Part shown: one piece after another, positions 53,966 through 62,347 of the stretch
Layout of the letters: each line of letters opens with the position of its first letter
Position numbering within the stretch: the first letter of the stretch is position 1
Assembly: GCF_025685565.1 (NCBI RefSeq)
Contig: NZ_JAGSYE010000001.1
Coordinates: forward strand, 496,001 to 560,000
Source: Granulicella aggregans
GTDB lineage: Bacteria > Acidobacteriota > Terriglobia > Terriglobales > Acidobacteriaceae
Length of the DNA stretch: 64,000 nucleotides
Direction of reading: 5' to 3'
Made by a program: the position numbers and the translations under genes
The notes under the pieces: generated by a model
What the model saw: only the letters and a program-made list of their open reading frames with translations
Database searches by the model: none
Told to the model about the DNA's origin: nothing

Positions 53966-55138
53966 CTATGCGTCGATTTCGGCGAGGGCGGCGCGCATCT
54001 CTCCGGCGTCGCTCCAGGCCATCTTCAGGCCGCGGGCGACCGGCCGGGCCTCCATCATGCGCACGATCTTCATCGCTCCCGTAACCACCCGGGGCACCAC
54101 GTTGTCCTTCCACAGAGTTGAGAGCGGACGGATGATGCCGTTCGAATCCGGGTGGAAGACGCGCTCGTCCCACGTCCGCATCCCTTCAGGGAAGTGAGGG
54201 TAGTCGCGGATGGCGTCCAGCGTACCCTGCAGAATGCGGTGCTTCCAGGGCTCGCGGTATTGGGGCATGAAGAGGGTGTGGCTGATGCGCTCGCGGCGCA
54301 CTTCGTGGACGAACTCGTTGAAGGTGGTCGCGTTGGTCAGGTTGACGTTGGCGTTCGGCTCGATGCCGTGACGGTCGCCGCCCGAGATCGTGATCTGGTT
54401 CCACTTGCCTGCGAGCACGGTGACGGCGGCGTTTTCCTTCCAGGTGCGCAGGCCGTTGAGTTCGAGCGCATGGATGTACTGGCCGTTGATGGCGAGGAAC
54501 TCGTTGACCGAGACGCCGTGCTTGTCGGCCCCGACGCGGTAGAGGTCCCAGAGCGGGTGATTGAAGATGAGCAGGACGCCGGGAATCTCATCGAGTTCGG
54601 CGAGGATCTGTGTCAGCAGCTTGGGGTCACGGCCTTCGATGGGCAGGGCGGTGAACTCGGCGAGGCGCTCCTGCCACGCGGTTCCAGTCGCGCTGGGCAG
54701 ATTGTGAACGCCAAGATGGAAGGCGGTCGGACCGAAGGGGACAGTCCACTCGAGCGAGACCGGAATGTGCCGGGCGGAGTTAAGCGAGCGCAGCAGCATC
54801 GGAGCGTTGATATCGTCGTGGTCCGAGATGGAGACCAGGGCGGGAAGCTGCAACTGATTCTGGATCTGCTGCTCTTCAAGGTCGAAGGCCAGCTTCGGCG
54901 TCAATGGCGGAGTCCAGTAGCTCTTCGTGTATTGCGGGCGGATGCCCGTCTTCTCGGCAGAGCGGTCTTCGGCCCAGCGCATGATCGGCATGAGCCATGG
55001 CCAGTCCTGGCTCATCTCCGCGATGAAATCCAGCGTCTCCTTCGACTGATTGGTGTGGCTGTGGAGCGATACGCCTGCTTTGAAGCCCTCAGCCGACTTC
55101 GGCTCCCGCCAGAGATAAGAGATGCTGGTATTACCCAT
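53966..55138 (-). CDS. PHP-fold metal-dependent hydrolase-like protein
   Basis: A 390-residue protein. The metal motifs of a PHP domain are visible: GVSLHSHTNQSKETLDF (H26 and H28), LVSISDHDDINAP, LLIFNHPLWDLY and ISGGDRHGI near the end. No signal peptide or membrane segment. PHP proteins hydrolyse phosphoesters; the substrate is unknown. Pairing with a GT4 glycosyltransferase downstream suggests a role in glycan or glycolipid metabolism. The ATG at 55138 is preferred because the longer reading upstream is unlike the family. Confidence 0.75.
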   Translation of the reverse strand: MGNTSISYLWREPKSAEGFKAGVSLHSHTNQSKETLDFIAEMSQDWPWLMPIMRWAEDRSAEKTGIRPQYTKSYWTPPLTPKLAFDLEEQQIQNQLQLPALVSISDHDDINAPMLLRSLNSARHIPVSLEWTVPFGPTAFHLGVHNLPSATGTAWQERLAEFTALPIEGRDPKLLTQILAELDEIPGVLLIFNHPLWDLYRVGADKHGVSVNEFLAINGQYIHALELNGLRTWKENAAVTVLAGKWNQITISGGDRHGIEPNANVNLTNATTFNEFVHEVRRERISHTLFMPQYREPWKHRILQGTLDAIRDYPHFPEGMRTWDERVFHPDSNGIIRPLSTLWKDNVVPRVVTGAMKIVRMMEARPVARGLKMAWSDAGEMRAALAEIDA

Positions 55139-55243
55139 TCGCCGCCCCCAAATGCACCAGGTTGAGAATCCTACGCATTCAGTATCCCGGAGCGATGTGA
55201 AGTTCGCGTGACTGCACTGAGAACGGTGCTTCAATATCCCGTA

Positions 55244-55278
55244 AAAGGTACCAAAGTGGATACAACTAAAGTACCTTT
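55244..55278. promoter_or_regulatory. 8-bp inverted repeat upstream of the PHP gene
   Basis: AAAGGTAC (55244-55251) and GTACCTTT (55271-55278) with a 19-base AT-rich spacer. It lies between the LOG gene stop and the PHP gene, and could be an operator or a weak terminator on the minus strand, where TTTT follows the stem. Confidence 0.45.
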
Positions 55279-55285
55279 CCGGCGG

Positions 55286-56248
55286 TTATCGCGTCTTGGC
55301 GATGTCCGGACCCAGGATCTCCTGGGCGGAGAGTTCCGGCGTCTCGGGAATGGCTTCGCCGCGGCCGTGCTCCATGTGGTGCTCCAAGAGCCCTGCCTTA
55401 AGAACCTCGAAGGCCTCCTCGGGTGTATCGACATACTGGAAGAGGTCGCGGTCTTTCATGGCAATCGCTCCCTTTTGGGCCAGCAGGTCCAGGTTGATGA
55501 CGTTCTTCCAGTAGTCCGGACCGTAGATGAGGATGGTGATCTTCTTGGCGAGCTTGTTCGTCTGTGAGAGCGTGAGCAGCTCGAACATCTCGTCCAACGT
55601 GCCGAAGCCGCCGGGAAAGACCACCAGCGCCTTCGCCAGGTAGGCGAACCAGTACTTCCGCATGAAGAAGTAGTGGAACTCGAAGTTGAGCTCTGGGGTG
55701 ATGTAGGGGTTGGGAAGCTGCTCGAAGGGCAGCTTGATGTTGAGGCCGATGCTCTTGCCGCCCGCCTCGTAGGCGCCTCGGTTGGCGGCCTCCATGATGC
55801 CTGGGCCACCGCCGCTGGTGACGACAAAGCGGTGCCTGCGGCCGGGGAGCGTCTTCGACCAGGTCGTAAGCATGTAGGCGAGCTTGCGGGCGTCCTCGTA
55901 GTAGCGGGCCATCTCGACGGCAGATTCGGCGAGCATGAGCTTTACTTCGCTGGCTTCGCCGCTCTCGACCTCTTCGGGGCGCGCGGGCTGCTCGGCTGGA
56001 GGAGCTGGATTGGCAGAGCCTGTGTTCTCAAGGAGTTCCAGAGCCTCGTTCGCTTCATCAAGAGCGCGGAAACGTGCCGAGCCGAAGAAGACGACCGTGT
56101 CCTCGATACGCTGGCGGCGGAAACGCGCCATGGGCTCCGAGTACTCGGCCATCATGCGGAAGAGGCGACCGTCGGGCGAATCGATAAATTGGCTGTTCTC
56201 ATAGGCAAGGGGCGCTCGTTCGAGGCGTTCCGGTTTGGGTCGCGACAT
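55286..56248 (-). CDS. LOG-family protein (TIGR00730-like)
   Basis: A 320-residue Rossmann-fold protein. FVVTSGGGPGIMEAANRGA and ALVVFPGGFGTLDEMFELLT carry the two family signatures, the second being PGGxGTxxE. Members hydrolyse nucleoside 5'-monophosphates to the base and ribose 5-phosphate, including cytokinin ribotides in plants. The N-terminal 120 residues form an extension (RFRRQRIEDTVVFFGSARF) as in the longer bacterial subgroup. AAGGTGAG precedes the ATG. Confidence 0.9.
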   Translation of the reverse strand: MSRPKPERLERAPLAYENSQFIDSPDGRLFRMMAEYSEPMARFRRQRIEDTVVFFGSARFRALDEANEALELLENTGSANPAPPAEQPARPEEVESGEASEVKLMLAESAVEMARYYEDARKLAYMLTTWSKTLPGRRHRFVVTSGGGPGIMEAANRGAYEAGGKSIGLNIKLPFEQLPNPYITPELNFEFHYFFMRKYWFAYLAKALVVFPGGFGTLDEMFELLTLSQTNKLAKKITILIYGPDYWKNVINLDLLAQKGAIAMKDRDLFQYVDTPEEAFEVLKAGLLEHHMEHGRGEAIPETPELSAQEILGPDIAKTR

Positions 56249-56293
56249 GGATGACTCACCTTTGCGTGTGCTTTCGTGGCGCGGCAGCAGCGT

Positions 56294-56638
56294 TTAGCCT
56301 CGCGATTCGCGGTAGTGGATGGCCTCGGAGATGCCAATCCAGATGTCGAGCGCGCCCAGACCGGAGATCAGCCCGCGAATGGCGCCGTTATGCAGGATGC
56401 TGGCAAGCTGGGGGCGGGCGTCGATGAACATGTTCTGGTCCCACATGCGCGGCCACCACGGCAGCACCATGACCAGCACGCCCAGGTAGACGCAGAACAA
56501 GACGAGCACGAAGAGCGACATGCGCTGCAGCCAGATGGGAGCGCCTGTCGAAGACTCTGCCCTGGGCGGAGGCGGAGCGATCGTAGATGGAGCCGACTGG
56601 GGCTCCTGCTCGGGGAAGAGTTGTGGCTGTACCGGCAT
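56294..56638 (-). CDS. Small membrane protein of unknown function
   Basis: A 114-residue protein with a Pro-rich N-terminus (FPEQEPQSAPSTIAPPPPRA), one strong membrane helix (LFVLVLFCVYLGVLVMVLPWW) and a weaker hydrophobic segment near the end (GLISGLGALDIWIGISEA). GGGAGAT lies six bases before the ATG at 56638. No family recognised. It lies 45 bases upstream of the LOG gene on the same strand and may be in its operon. Confidence 0.6.
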   Translation of the reverse strand: MPVQPQLFPEQEPQSAPSTIAPPPPRAESSTGAPIWLQRMSLFVLVLFCVYLGVLVMVLPWWPRMWDQNMFIDARPQLASILHNGAIRGLISGLGALDIWIGISEAIHYRESRG

Positions 56639-56767
56639 CGATCTCCCAACCCCGAAGATATCAGACGGCGGCGGGGCGACTGCACAGAAAAGGAACGATC
56701 TCCTGGATGGGAAGAGCAAGGAAGGTGTTAGGCTTTTCAAAATTCCATTGATGGAGTGGAGGAAACC

Positions 56768-57451
56768 ATGCGGCGAATCCTCTTAGCGCTTCTGCTTTGC
56801 TGCGGTCTAAGCGAAGCCCAGCAGGCCATCGCCCCAGTTCCCGGCGAGCCGGCCAACCTCGACGCACTGAAGACGCGGCTAACCCAATATCACTCCTGCA
56901 CGGAGACCGACTGCTATACCCCGCAGATGGAGCGGCAGGCCGACCTTGCCATTCAATTCCTGAAACAGAGCGTGGCGGCGGCACCACCGAAGGCGAAGCT
57001 GGCCATGGTGTTGGATATCGACGAGACCTCGCTTTCGAACTGGGCCGTCGAAGTTCACGACGACTTCGGATATATCCCAACGGATTCGAACTGGTGTGTC
57101 GCGTTGCATTGCAGCCCGGCGATCCCTTCCACTCTGCGCCTATTCCGCGAGGCGTCGAAGGCGGGAGTCGCCGTGTTCTTCATCACCGGCCGGCCTGAGG
57201 GTCAGCGAGCCGACACAGCTGCAAACCTGAAGGCAGCGGGGTTCGATCACTGGCAGGAGCTGTACCTGCGACCCGAGAACCATCCGAAGTCGCAGACAAC
57301 GATCGAGTTCAAGTCCGGCGAACGGGCGAAGATCGTCGCACAGGGCTACAAGATCATCCTGAACGTCGGTGATCAGCTAAGCGACCTCGCTGGAGAGCCC
57401 CAGGCGGAACACTCGGTGAAACTTCCGAATCCTTTCTACCTCATCCCCTAG
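56768..57451 (+). CDS. Secreted class B/lipoprotein e(P4)-type acid phosphatase
   Basis: A 227-residue HAD-fold phosphatase. Signal peptide ILLALLLCCGLSEAQ. The HAD motif I is AMVLDIDETSLSN, motif II VFFITGRPEGQR, motif III about YLRPENHPKSQTT, and motif IV IILNVGDQLSDL. This matches acid phosphatases of the HAD IIIB type (PF03767), which release phosphate from nucleotides outside the cytoplasm. The ATG at 56768 has GGAGGAAA upstream. It is convergent with the B3 beta-lactamase gene. Confidence 0.9.
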   Translation: MRRILLALLLCCGLSEAQQAIAPVPGEPANLDALKTRLTQYHSCTETDCYTPQMERQADLAIQFLKQSVAAAPPKAKLAMVLDIDETSLSNWAVEVHDDFGYIPTDSNWCVALHCSPAIPSTLRLFREASKAGVAVFFITGRPEGQRADTAANLKAAGFDHWQELYLRPENHPKSQTTIEFKSGERAKIVAQGYKIILNVGDQLSDLAGEPQAEHSVKLPNPFYLIP

Positions 57452-57476
57452 TCTTTGAGTGGCTTGATTTGCGGAA

Positions 57477-58379
57477 CTACTTGCCCGTCTCCTTTGCGAT
57501 CCGCAGGTCGAGCTGCTTCCTTGCGTTCTCCGCAAGTTGCCTGCAGGCTCCGGGATCGACCATCGGATCGGGTGTGACGCCAGCCTTGCGCTGCTCCATC
57601 TTGTCCCAGATGTCGGCGACCTCAGGATGGGCGGTGAGCAGGATATCGCAGGGGACCGCTTCCAGAAACGCGAAGCTCTTGTCGAAGTCCTGGATGGCAT
57701 GCGGGTTGGTGGAGTTGTGGGTGAACTTGTAGCTGTCGGAGGAGACTGCGCTGACACTGTCCGCGTAGACCATGCTGTGACAGAGATTGCCCTCGCAGGA
57801 GGTCCACGTCCAGCTGGTTCCGCCGGAGGTGTGGCCCGGAGTGGGATGCGAAGTGAGCGCCAGAGGGCCGACGTGGACGGTCTCGCCTGGGGTGAGCACC
57901 TTCACCTTGGCGACCTTCTCAAGCGGCAGAAGTATCTCAAACTGTGGATCGGCGGGATCGTTTTCGCCTGTTGAGAGCACTCTGGCGCTGGATGGGCTGG
58001 CCATTACGGTTGCGCCGGTCATGCGCTGGAGTTCGGCGATACCACCGGCGTGGTCGAAGTGGATGTGGGTGCTGAGGATGAGCTTTACGTCTTCTACGCG
58101 GAAGCCCAGCGCGCGGATGTGGGCGGCGATCTGCGGAGCGGATTCGGCGATGGCACCGTCGATCAGGATGTGTCCGGCGGGCGAGGTGATCAGGATGGAG
58201 CTGATGCCGTGCGGTCCAACATAGTAAGTGTTGCCGAAGATGCGGAAGGGTTCCTGCGGCGTGTTCCACTCGGCACAATGGCTGCAGTTTGGCGTGGGGT
58301 TCTGCGCAGGCAGCCGAACCGTAGCGGAGATCGCGAGAAGCAGCGTCAGAGAAGCCAAGAGGGCGCGGGGGAGATTCAT
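57477..58379 (-). CDS. Subclass B3 metallo-beta-lactamase
   Basis: A 300-residue exported zinc hydrolase. Signal peptide LLASLTLLLAISATVRLPAQ. Zinc ligands: STHIHFDHAGG with H105, H107, D109 and H110; TPGHTSGG with H183; LLTAHPEV with H251. The B3 traits are AEWNTPQEPFRIFGNTYYVG and GHILIDGAI near the start and His rather than Cys at the third ligand. It probably hydrolyses beta-lactams, as environmental acidobacterial B3 enzymes are known to, but some family members act on other substrates. No regulator gene of the ampR type is adjacent. Confidence 0.9.
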   Translation of the reverse strand: MNLPRALLASLTLLLAISATVRLPAQNPTPNCSHCAEWNTPQEPFRIFGNTYYVGPHGISSILITSPAGHILIDGAIAESAPQIAAHIRALGFRVEDVKLILSTHIHFDHAGGIAELQRMTGATVMASPSSARVLSTGENDPADPQFEILLPLEKVAKVKVLTPGETVHVGPLALTSHPTPGHTSGGTSWTWTSCEGNLCHSMVYADSVSAVSSDSYKFTHNSTNPHAIQDFDKSFAFLEAVPCDILLTAHPEVADIWDKMEQRKAGVTPDPMVDPGACRQLAENARKQLDLRIAKETGK

Positions 58380-58492
58380 CGAAGACGAGTCCTGGAGAGA
58401 CGTGATTCTCCGATCGTAAACTCGGCAGAGGCACGGCGGAGGCTGGGTCTCGTTTCCACAGGCCTCGCCGGGTTGGCGATTCGGGTTCGGAG

Positions 58493-60136
58493 CTAGAACA
58501 TCTTCTTCATGTCGACGCCGAAGTGCGGATCGGACTTGGTGCCCTTGATGGTGATGGGGATTTCGAGGCCTGCACCGTTTTTTCTGAGGAGCGGATCGAC
58601 GGCCTTGAGCAGCATGCTCTTCCAGCCTGTGGTCATGTGGGAGGCGGTGGCGTCGGTGCGGACGACGCCCTGGAAGTCGAAGCTGTTCCCGGGCAGGGTG
58701 TAGGTGCCCTTCAGCCGGATGACCGCACCGGGTATGGTGTAGTCGAGCGTCGAGAAGTGCATCGTGCCGTTCGCCTGGACGAACTCGCCACTGACGCTGG
58801 AGGCGACGGGGGTGGCGTCCTGGGCGTTGGCGGCCTTGGGATTGCCCTGGGCGCGCATGCTCATCTCGTTAATCTTAAGCTGCATGGCCGGATTACCGAA
58901 GGAGGCCTGGTCGACGCTGAAGGTGCCTGCGAGCTTCATGCGTCTGGAAACCGTCTCCTTGCCTGGCGGGATGCTGAGATTCTGGTGGAGCGAGAGATAG
59001 CCTTCGAGGACAGGTGGCGCGGTCTTGGTCGCAAGGGTGAGGACATCCTCCATCCGGCCCTTGGTCATATCCACGATCAGTTCGACGTCATGGCCGGTGA
59101 CTCCGGTCTCTGGAACTCCGATGCGCATCACCGATCCCGAACAGTGGAAGACGGACTTCTGCAGCCGCGCATCGACGCGGGTCAGCGTGGTGTCGCCGGT
59201 CGTCCCGTTAACGATGGCGGTGAAGTCCGTGTGCAGCGGCACTGGGTGATCGCTGATGTCGAGGCGAAAGTCTGGGGTATCGGTCACGCCCTCGACGTTG
59301 ATGTGGTCGAGCTTGCCTTTGAACTTTCCTGTCGAAGAAAGAATGCCCGCGATGCCCTTGAACGGGCCGAGGTCGGCGTTGGTGAAGGAGTAGTCGCCGT
59401 CGATGGGTGTGTCACGCGGGTCGTCGGCCTGCCACGGGCCGAAGTGGCCGGTGGAGTGGATCTGGCCGACCGGGCGGGCGTTGGTGAGGACGGCGTCGTA
59501 GAGCAGCGGCTTGCTCGCGCCGACGTCGGTGAGGGTGATGTTCGAGAGATTGAAGACGAGTGGGAGTTTACCGGGCTTGGTGGTCTCGATGACGAGGCGG
59601 GAGTTCTCGCAGATGATCTTGTCGAAGACCAGGCTGATCTTGGGTTGTTTTTGCGGCTTTGGGTTATCCAGCTTGCGCGGGATGTGGCCCATGCCGTGCG
59701 GTGGGACATGCAGATCGAGACCGGAGACGTGGACAGTGACGATGCGCGTGGTGGGTTCGAGCAGGGCCTTGAAGTTCGTTTCGAACTCGAAACGGTCCAC
59801 GCTGATCATGGGAGCGGGATTGTTCGGGTTGGCGTCCGGCTTGGTCGGTCCGGCTAAGTACAGGATGCGCAAGCCGCCACCCGTGACGTGAATCGTGGGG
59901 CCGATATCGAGGTGGAAGGAGTCCAGCTCGACGGGACTGTTGAAGCGGGCTGAGAGCGAGGCAACAACCCGATCGCGCAGGATCTGATCGGCGTGCGTGC
60001 GGAGGTACTTGTACTTCGCCCAGAAGGCGATGCCGGTAACCGCTCCGGCGACAACAACCACCGTAATCATGATGAACCACCACCGCCGCCAAAGAGGTTT
60101 GCGCCGCGTTTCCGCCGCCCCCGATACGCCTTCCAT
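58493..60136 (-). CDS. AsmA-like membrane-anchored protein
   Basis: A 547-residue protein with one N-terminal helix (WWFIMITVVVVAGAVTGIAF) and a long beta-rich periplasmic part. ILRDRVVASLSARFNSPVEL near the start and ISLVFDKIICENSRLVIE, DGDYSFTNADLGPFKGIAGI later fit the AsmA/DUF748-like family, which forms bridge-like lipid-transport or outer-membrane-assembly proteins. Precise role unknown. It is divergent from the ABC-F gene across 56 bases. Confidence 0.85.
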   Translation of the reverse strand: MEGVSGAAETRRKPLWRRWWFIMITVVVVAGAVTGIAFWAKYKYLRTHADQILRDRVVASLSARFNSPVELDSFHLDIGPTIHVTGGGLRILYLAGPTKPDANPNNPAPMISVDRFEFETNFKALLEPTTRIVTVHVSGLDLHVPPHGMGHIPRKLDNPKPQKQPKISLVFDKIICENSRLVIETTKPGKLPLVFNLSNITLTDVGASKPLLYDAVLTNARPVGQIHSTGHFGPWQADDPRDTPIDGDYSFTNADLGPFKGIAGILSSTGKFKGKLDHINVEGVTDTPDFRLDISDHPVPLHTDFTAIVNGTTGDTTLTRVDARLQKSVFHCSGSVMRIGVPETGVTGHDVELIVDMTKGRMEDVLTLATKTAPPVLEGYLSLHQNLSIPPGKETVSRRMKLAGTFSVDQASFGNPAMQLKINEMSMRAQGNPKAANAQDATPVASSVSGEFVQANGTMHFSTLDYTIPGAVIRLKGTYTLPGNSFDFQGVVRTDATASHMTTGWKSMLLKAVDPLLRKNGAGLEIPITIKGTKSDPHFGVDMKKMF

Positions 60137-60192
60137 CGATTCTCTCTCCTACCGATTAGGATGCACGTCTATCGGATGCGAAAATAGAAGAA

Positions 60193-62160
60193 ATGCTGCA
60201 ACTCTCACAAGCTGGCAAACGCTTCGGCCAGAAGCTACTCTTCGAAGACGCGAACTGGCTCATCACTCCTGACGAACGTACCGGCCTGGTCGGCGGGAAC
60301 GGTACGGGCAAGTCTACCTTGCTGAAGATCCTGGCGGGCGTGGAGACGCTCGACTATGGGACGCTGACCCGCGTCAAAGGCATGACCCTGGGCTACCTGC
60401 CGCAGGATGGCCTGGCGATGCGCGGCAAGACCGTCTTCGAGGAGTGCCATTCGGTCTTCGACCACCTCTATGCGCTTGAGGCGGAGTCGATTGAGCTGAC
60501 GCATATTTTGTCGGACAAAGACCCTAAGTCGAAGGAGTATCTCGCGGCAGCGGAGCGGTACTCGGACATCGCCGACCAGTTGCATGTCCACGACATCTAC
60601 ACGCTCGACTCGCAAGTGGGCGCGGTGCTCGGCGGTCTGGGCTTCTCGAAGGAAGACTGGGAGCGCAAGACCGAGGAGTTCTCGGGCGGCTGGCAGATGC
60701 GCATCGCGCTGGCCAAGCTGCTGTTGCAGAAGCCCAGCTTGCTGCTGCTGGACGAGCCCACGAACCATCTCGACATCGAGTCGCGCAACTGGCTTGAAGA
60801 GTATCTACACGGGTACGAAAACGCCTTCATCCTGATCTCGCATGATCGCTACTTTCTGGACGTGACCGTGAACAAGACGGTCGAGATCTGGAACAAGCGG
60901 ATGCAGACGTACCACGGCAACTACGAGAAGTACGTCACGCAGAAGGAAGAGCGCAAGACGCAGTTGCTGAACGCCTACAAGAACCAGAAGGACCGCATCG
61001 ACGCGCTGGAGGCGTTCATCAACCGCTTCCGCGCACAGGCGACCAAGGCCAAGCAGGTGCAGTCGAGGATCAAGGAACTCGAAAAGATTGAGCGAATCGA
61101 GATTCCGGAAGAAGAGGCGACGATTCACTTTACGATTCCGCAGCCGCCTGCTTCAGGGCGCACGGTGATCGAAGTAAATCATCTGACGAAGGTCTATCCG
61201 AGGCCCGATGGCAGCGATAAGACCATCCTTGAGGATGTAAGCTTCCAGATCGATCGCGGCGACCGCATCGCACTTGTAGGCGCAAACGGCGCGGGTAAAT
61301 CGACGCTGATTCGTATGCTGTCGCTGCTGGAAGCGCCGACCTCGGGCGAGGTCAAGATGGGGCACAATGTGCTCGCCGACTACTTCGCGCAGGACCAGTA
61401 CAAGGTGCTGGACCACAACGCGCAGATGCTGGACGACATCAGCGGCATCGCTCCCAAGGTGCCGCAGACGGAGCTTCGGAGTCTGCTGGGGTGCTTCATG
61501 TTCTCGGGCGATGATGTCTTCAAGAAGCTCGGCGTGCTCTCCGGCGGAGAGCGCAACCGCTATGCGATGGCGAAGATGCTGGTCTCTCCCGCGAACATGC
61601 TGCTGCTCGACGAGCCGACGAACCATCTCGATCTTCGCGCGAAGGACGTGCTGCTGGATGCGATCAGGAACTTCTCGGGCACGGTGCTGTTTGTCTCGCA
61701 CGACCGGTACTTTATCGATGGGCTGGCAACACGGGTCTTCGAAGTAGAAGACCGCCGGGTGCATATCTATCCGGGGAATTACGAGGACTACCTGTGGCGC
61801 AAGCAGGGAGGGCCGGAGAAAGTAACCGTCGCAATTACAAATTCATTTCAAGCTCCTGCAGCGGTTACAAATACGCCACAACCTGCGGCTGTGCCTGCTC
61901 CGGCGGCACCGACGGTGAAGCGGTTGAATCCGATCAAGCTGAAGCAGCTTGAGGATCGGCTTGCGTTTGCTGAGGCGGAGATTCCACGACTGGATGACGC
62001 GATCATTGCGGTGGAAGAGAAGCTGGGGGCCTATACAACGGCTGAGGATGCTTCGAAGAACGCTAGAGATCTTGAGTCGCTGCGGGAACAGCGGACGAAG
62101 ATGCTGGCGGAGTGGGAAGAGGTTTCGTTGACGCTTGAGGAGCAGGCTACGGCGGTTTAG
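60193..62160 (+). CDS. ABC-F family ATPase
   Basis: A 655-residue cytoplasmic protein with two ABC domains and no membrane segments. The first P-loop is GLVGGNGTGKST (residues 34-42), with EFSGGWQMR and LLLLDEPTNHLD; the second has ALVGANGAGKST and LSGGERNRYAMAKML with LLLDEPTNHLD. The inter-domain linker is charged (KQVQSRIKELEKIERIEIPE) and a C-terminal coiled-coil-like extension (residues about 575-650) resembles Uup. ABC-F proteins act on the ribosome; Uup-like members may also bind DNA. AGAAG lies before the ATG. Confidence 0.93.
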   Translation: MLQLSQAGKRFGQKLLFEDANWLITPDERTGLVGGNGTGKSTLLKILAGVETLDYGTLTRVKGMTLGYLPQDGLAMRGKTVFEECHSVFDHLYALEAESIELTHILSDKDPKSKEYLAAAERYSDIADQLHVHDIYTLDSQVGAVLGGLGFSKEDWERKTEEFSGGWQMRIALAKLLLQKPSLLLLDEPTNHLDIESRNWLEEYLHGYENAFILISHDRYFLDVTVNKTVEIWNKRMQTYHGNYEKYVTQKEERKTQLLNAYKNQKDRIDALEAFINRFRAQATKAKQVQSRIKELEKIERIEIPEEEATIHFTIPQPPASGRTVIEVNHLTKVYPRPDGSDKTILEDVSFQIDRGDRIALVGANGAGKSTLIRMLSLLEAPTSGEVKMGHNVLADYFAQDQYKVLDHNAQMLDDISGIAPKVPQTELRSLLGCFMFSGDDVFKKLGVLSGGERNRYAMAKMLVSPANMLLLDEPTNHLDLRAKDVLLDAIRNFSGTVLFVSHDRYFIDGLATRVFEVEDRRVHIYPGNYEDYLWRKQGGPEKVTVAITNSFQAPAAVTNTPQPAAVPAPAAPTVKRLNPIKLKQLEDRLAFAEAEIPRLDDAIIAVEEKLGAYTTAEDASKNARDLESLREQRTKMLAEWEEVSLTLEEQATAV

Positions 62161-62173
62161 GGCTGCGGAGGCC

Positions 62174-62312
62174 GATCCCACATCTGGCGATGGAGCCGCC
62201 AGATATGGGGCACCCGGCGGTCCAGCTGTTTATGAACAAAGGCAAAGGCCAATGCGGGGGTCTCTCCACTGCGCATCGCGATAATGCTGCGATGCTTCGG
62301 TCGAGATGACGT
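62174..62312. repeat. Compound interspersed repeat, types B variant and A
   Basis: Type B variant at 62174-62218 (GATCCCA, arms CATCTGGCG and CGCCAGATATG, GGGCACCCGG) is followed by type A at 62236-62312 (GCGGGGGTCTCTCCACT, arms GCATCGC and GCGATGC, TCGGTCGAGATGACG). The rest of 62161-62347 shows no gene. Confidence 0.8.
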
Positions 62313-62347
62313 TTCTATGTGGCAGTTACCGCGTTTCTACAGAGCCT

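Noticed and set aside
58523..59857. 444-codon + strand open frame opposite the AsmA-like gene
   Set aside because: Shadow of the AsmA-like gene; composition dominated by Asp, Gly, Val and Arg with no fold.
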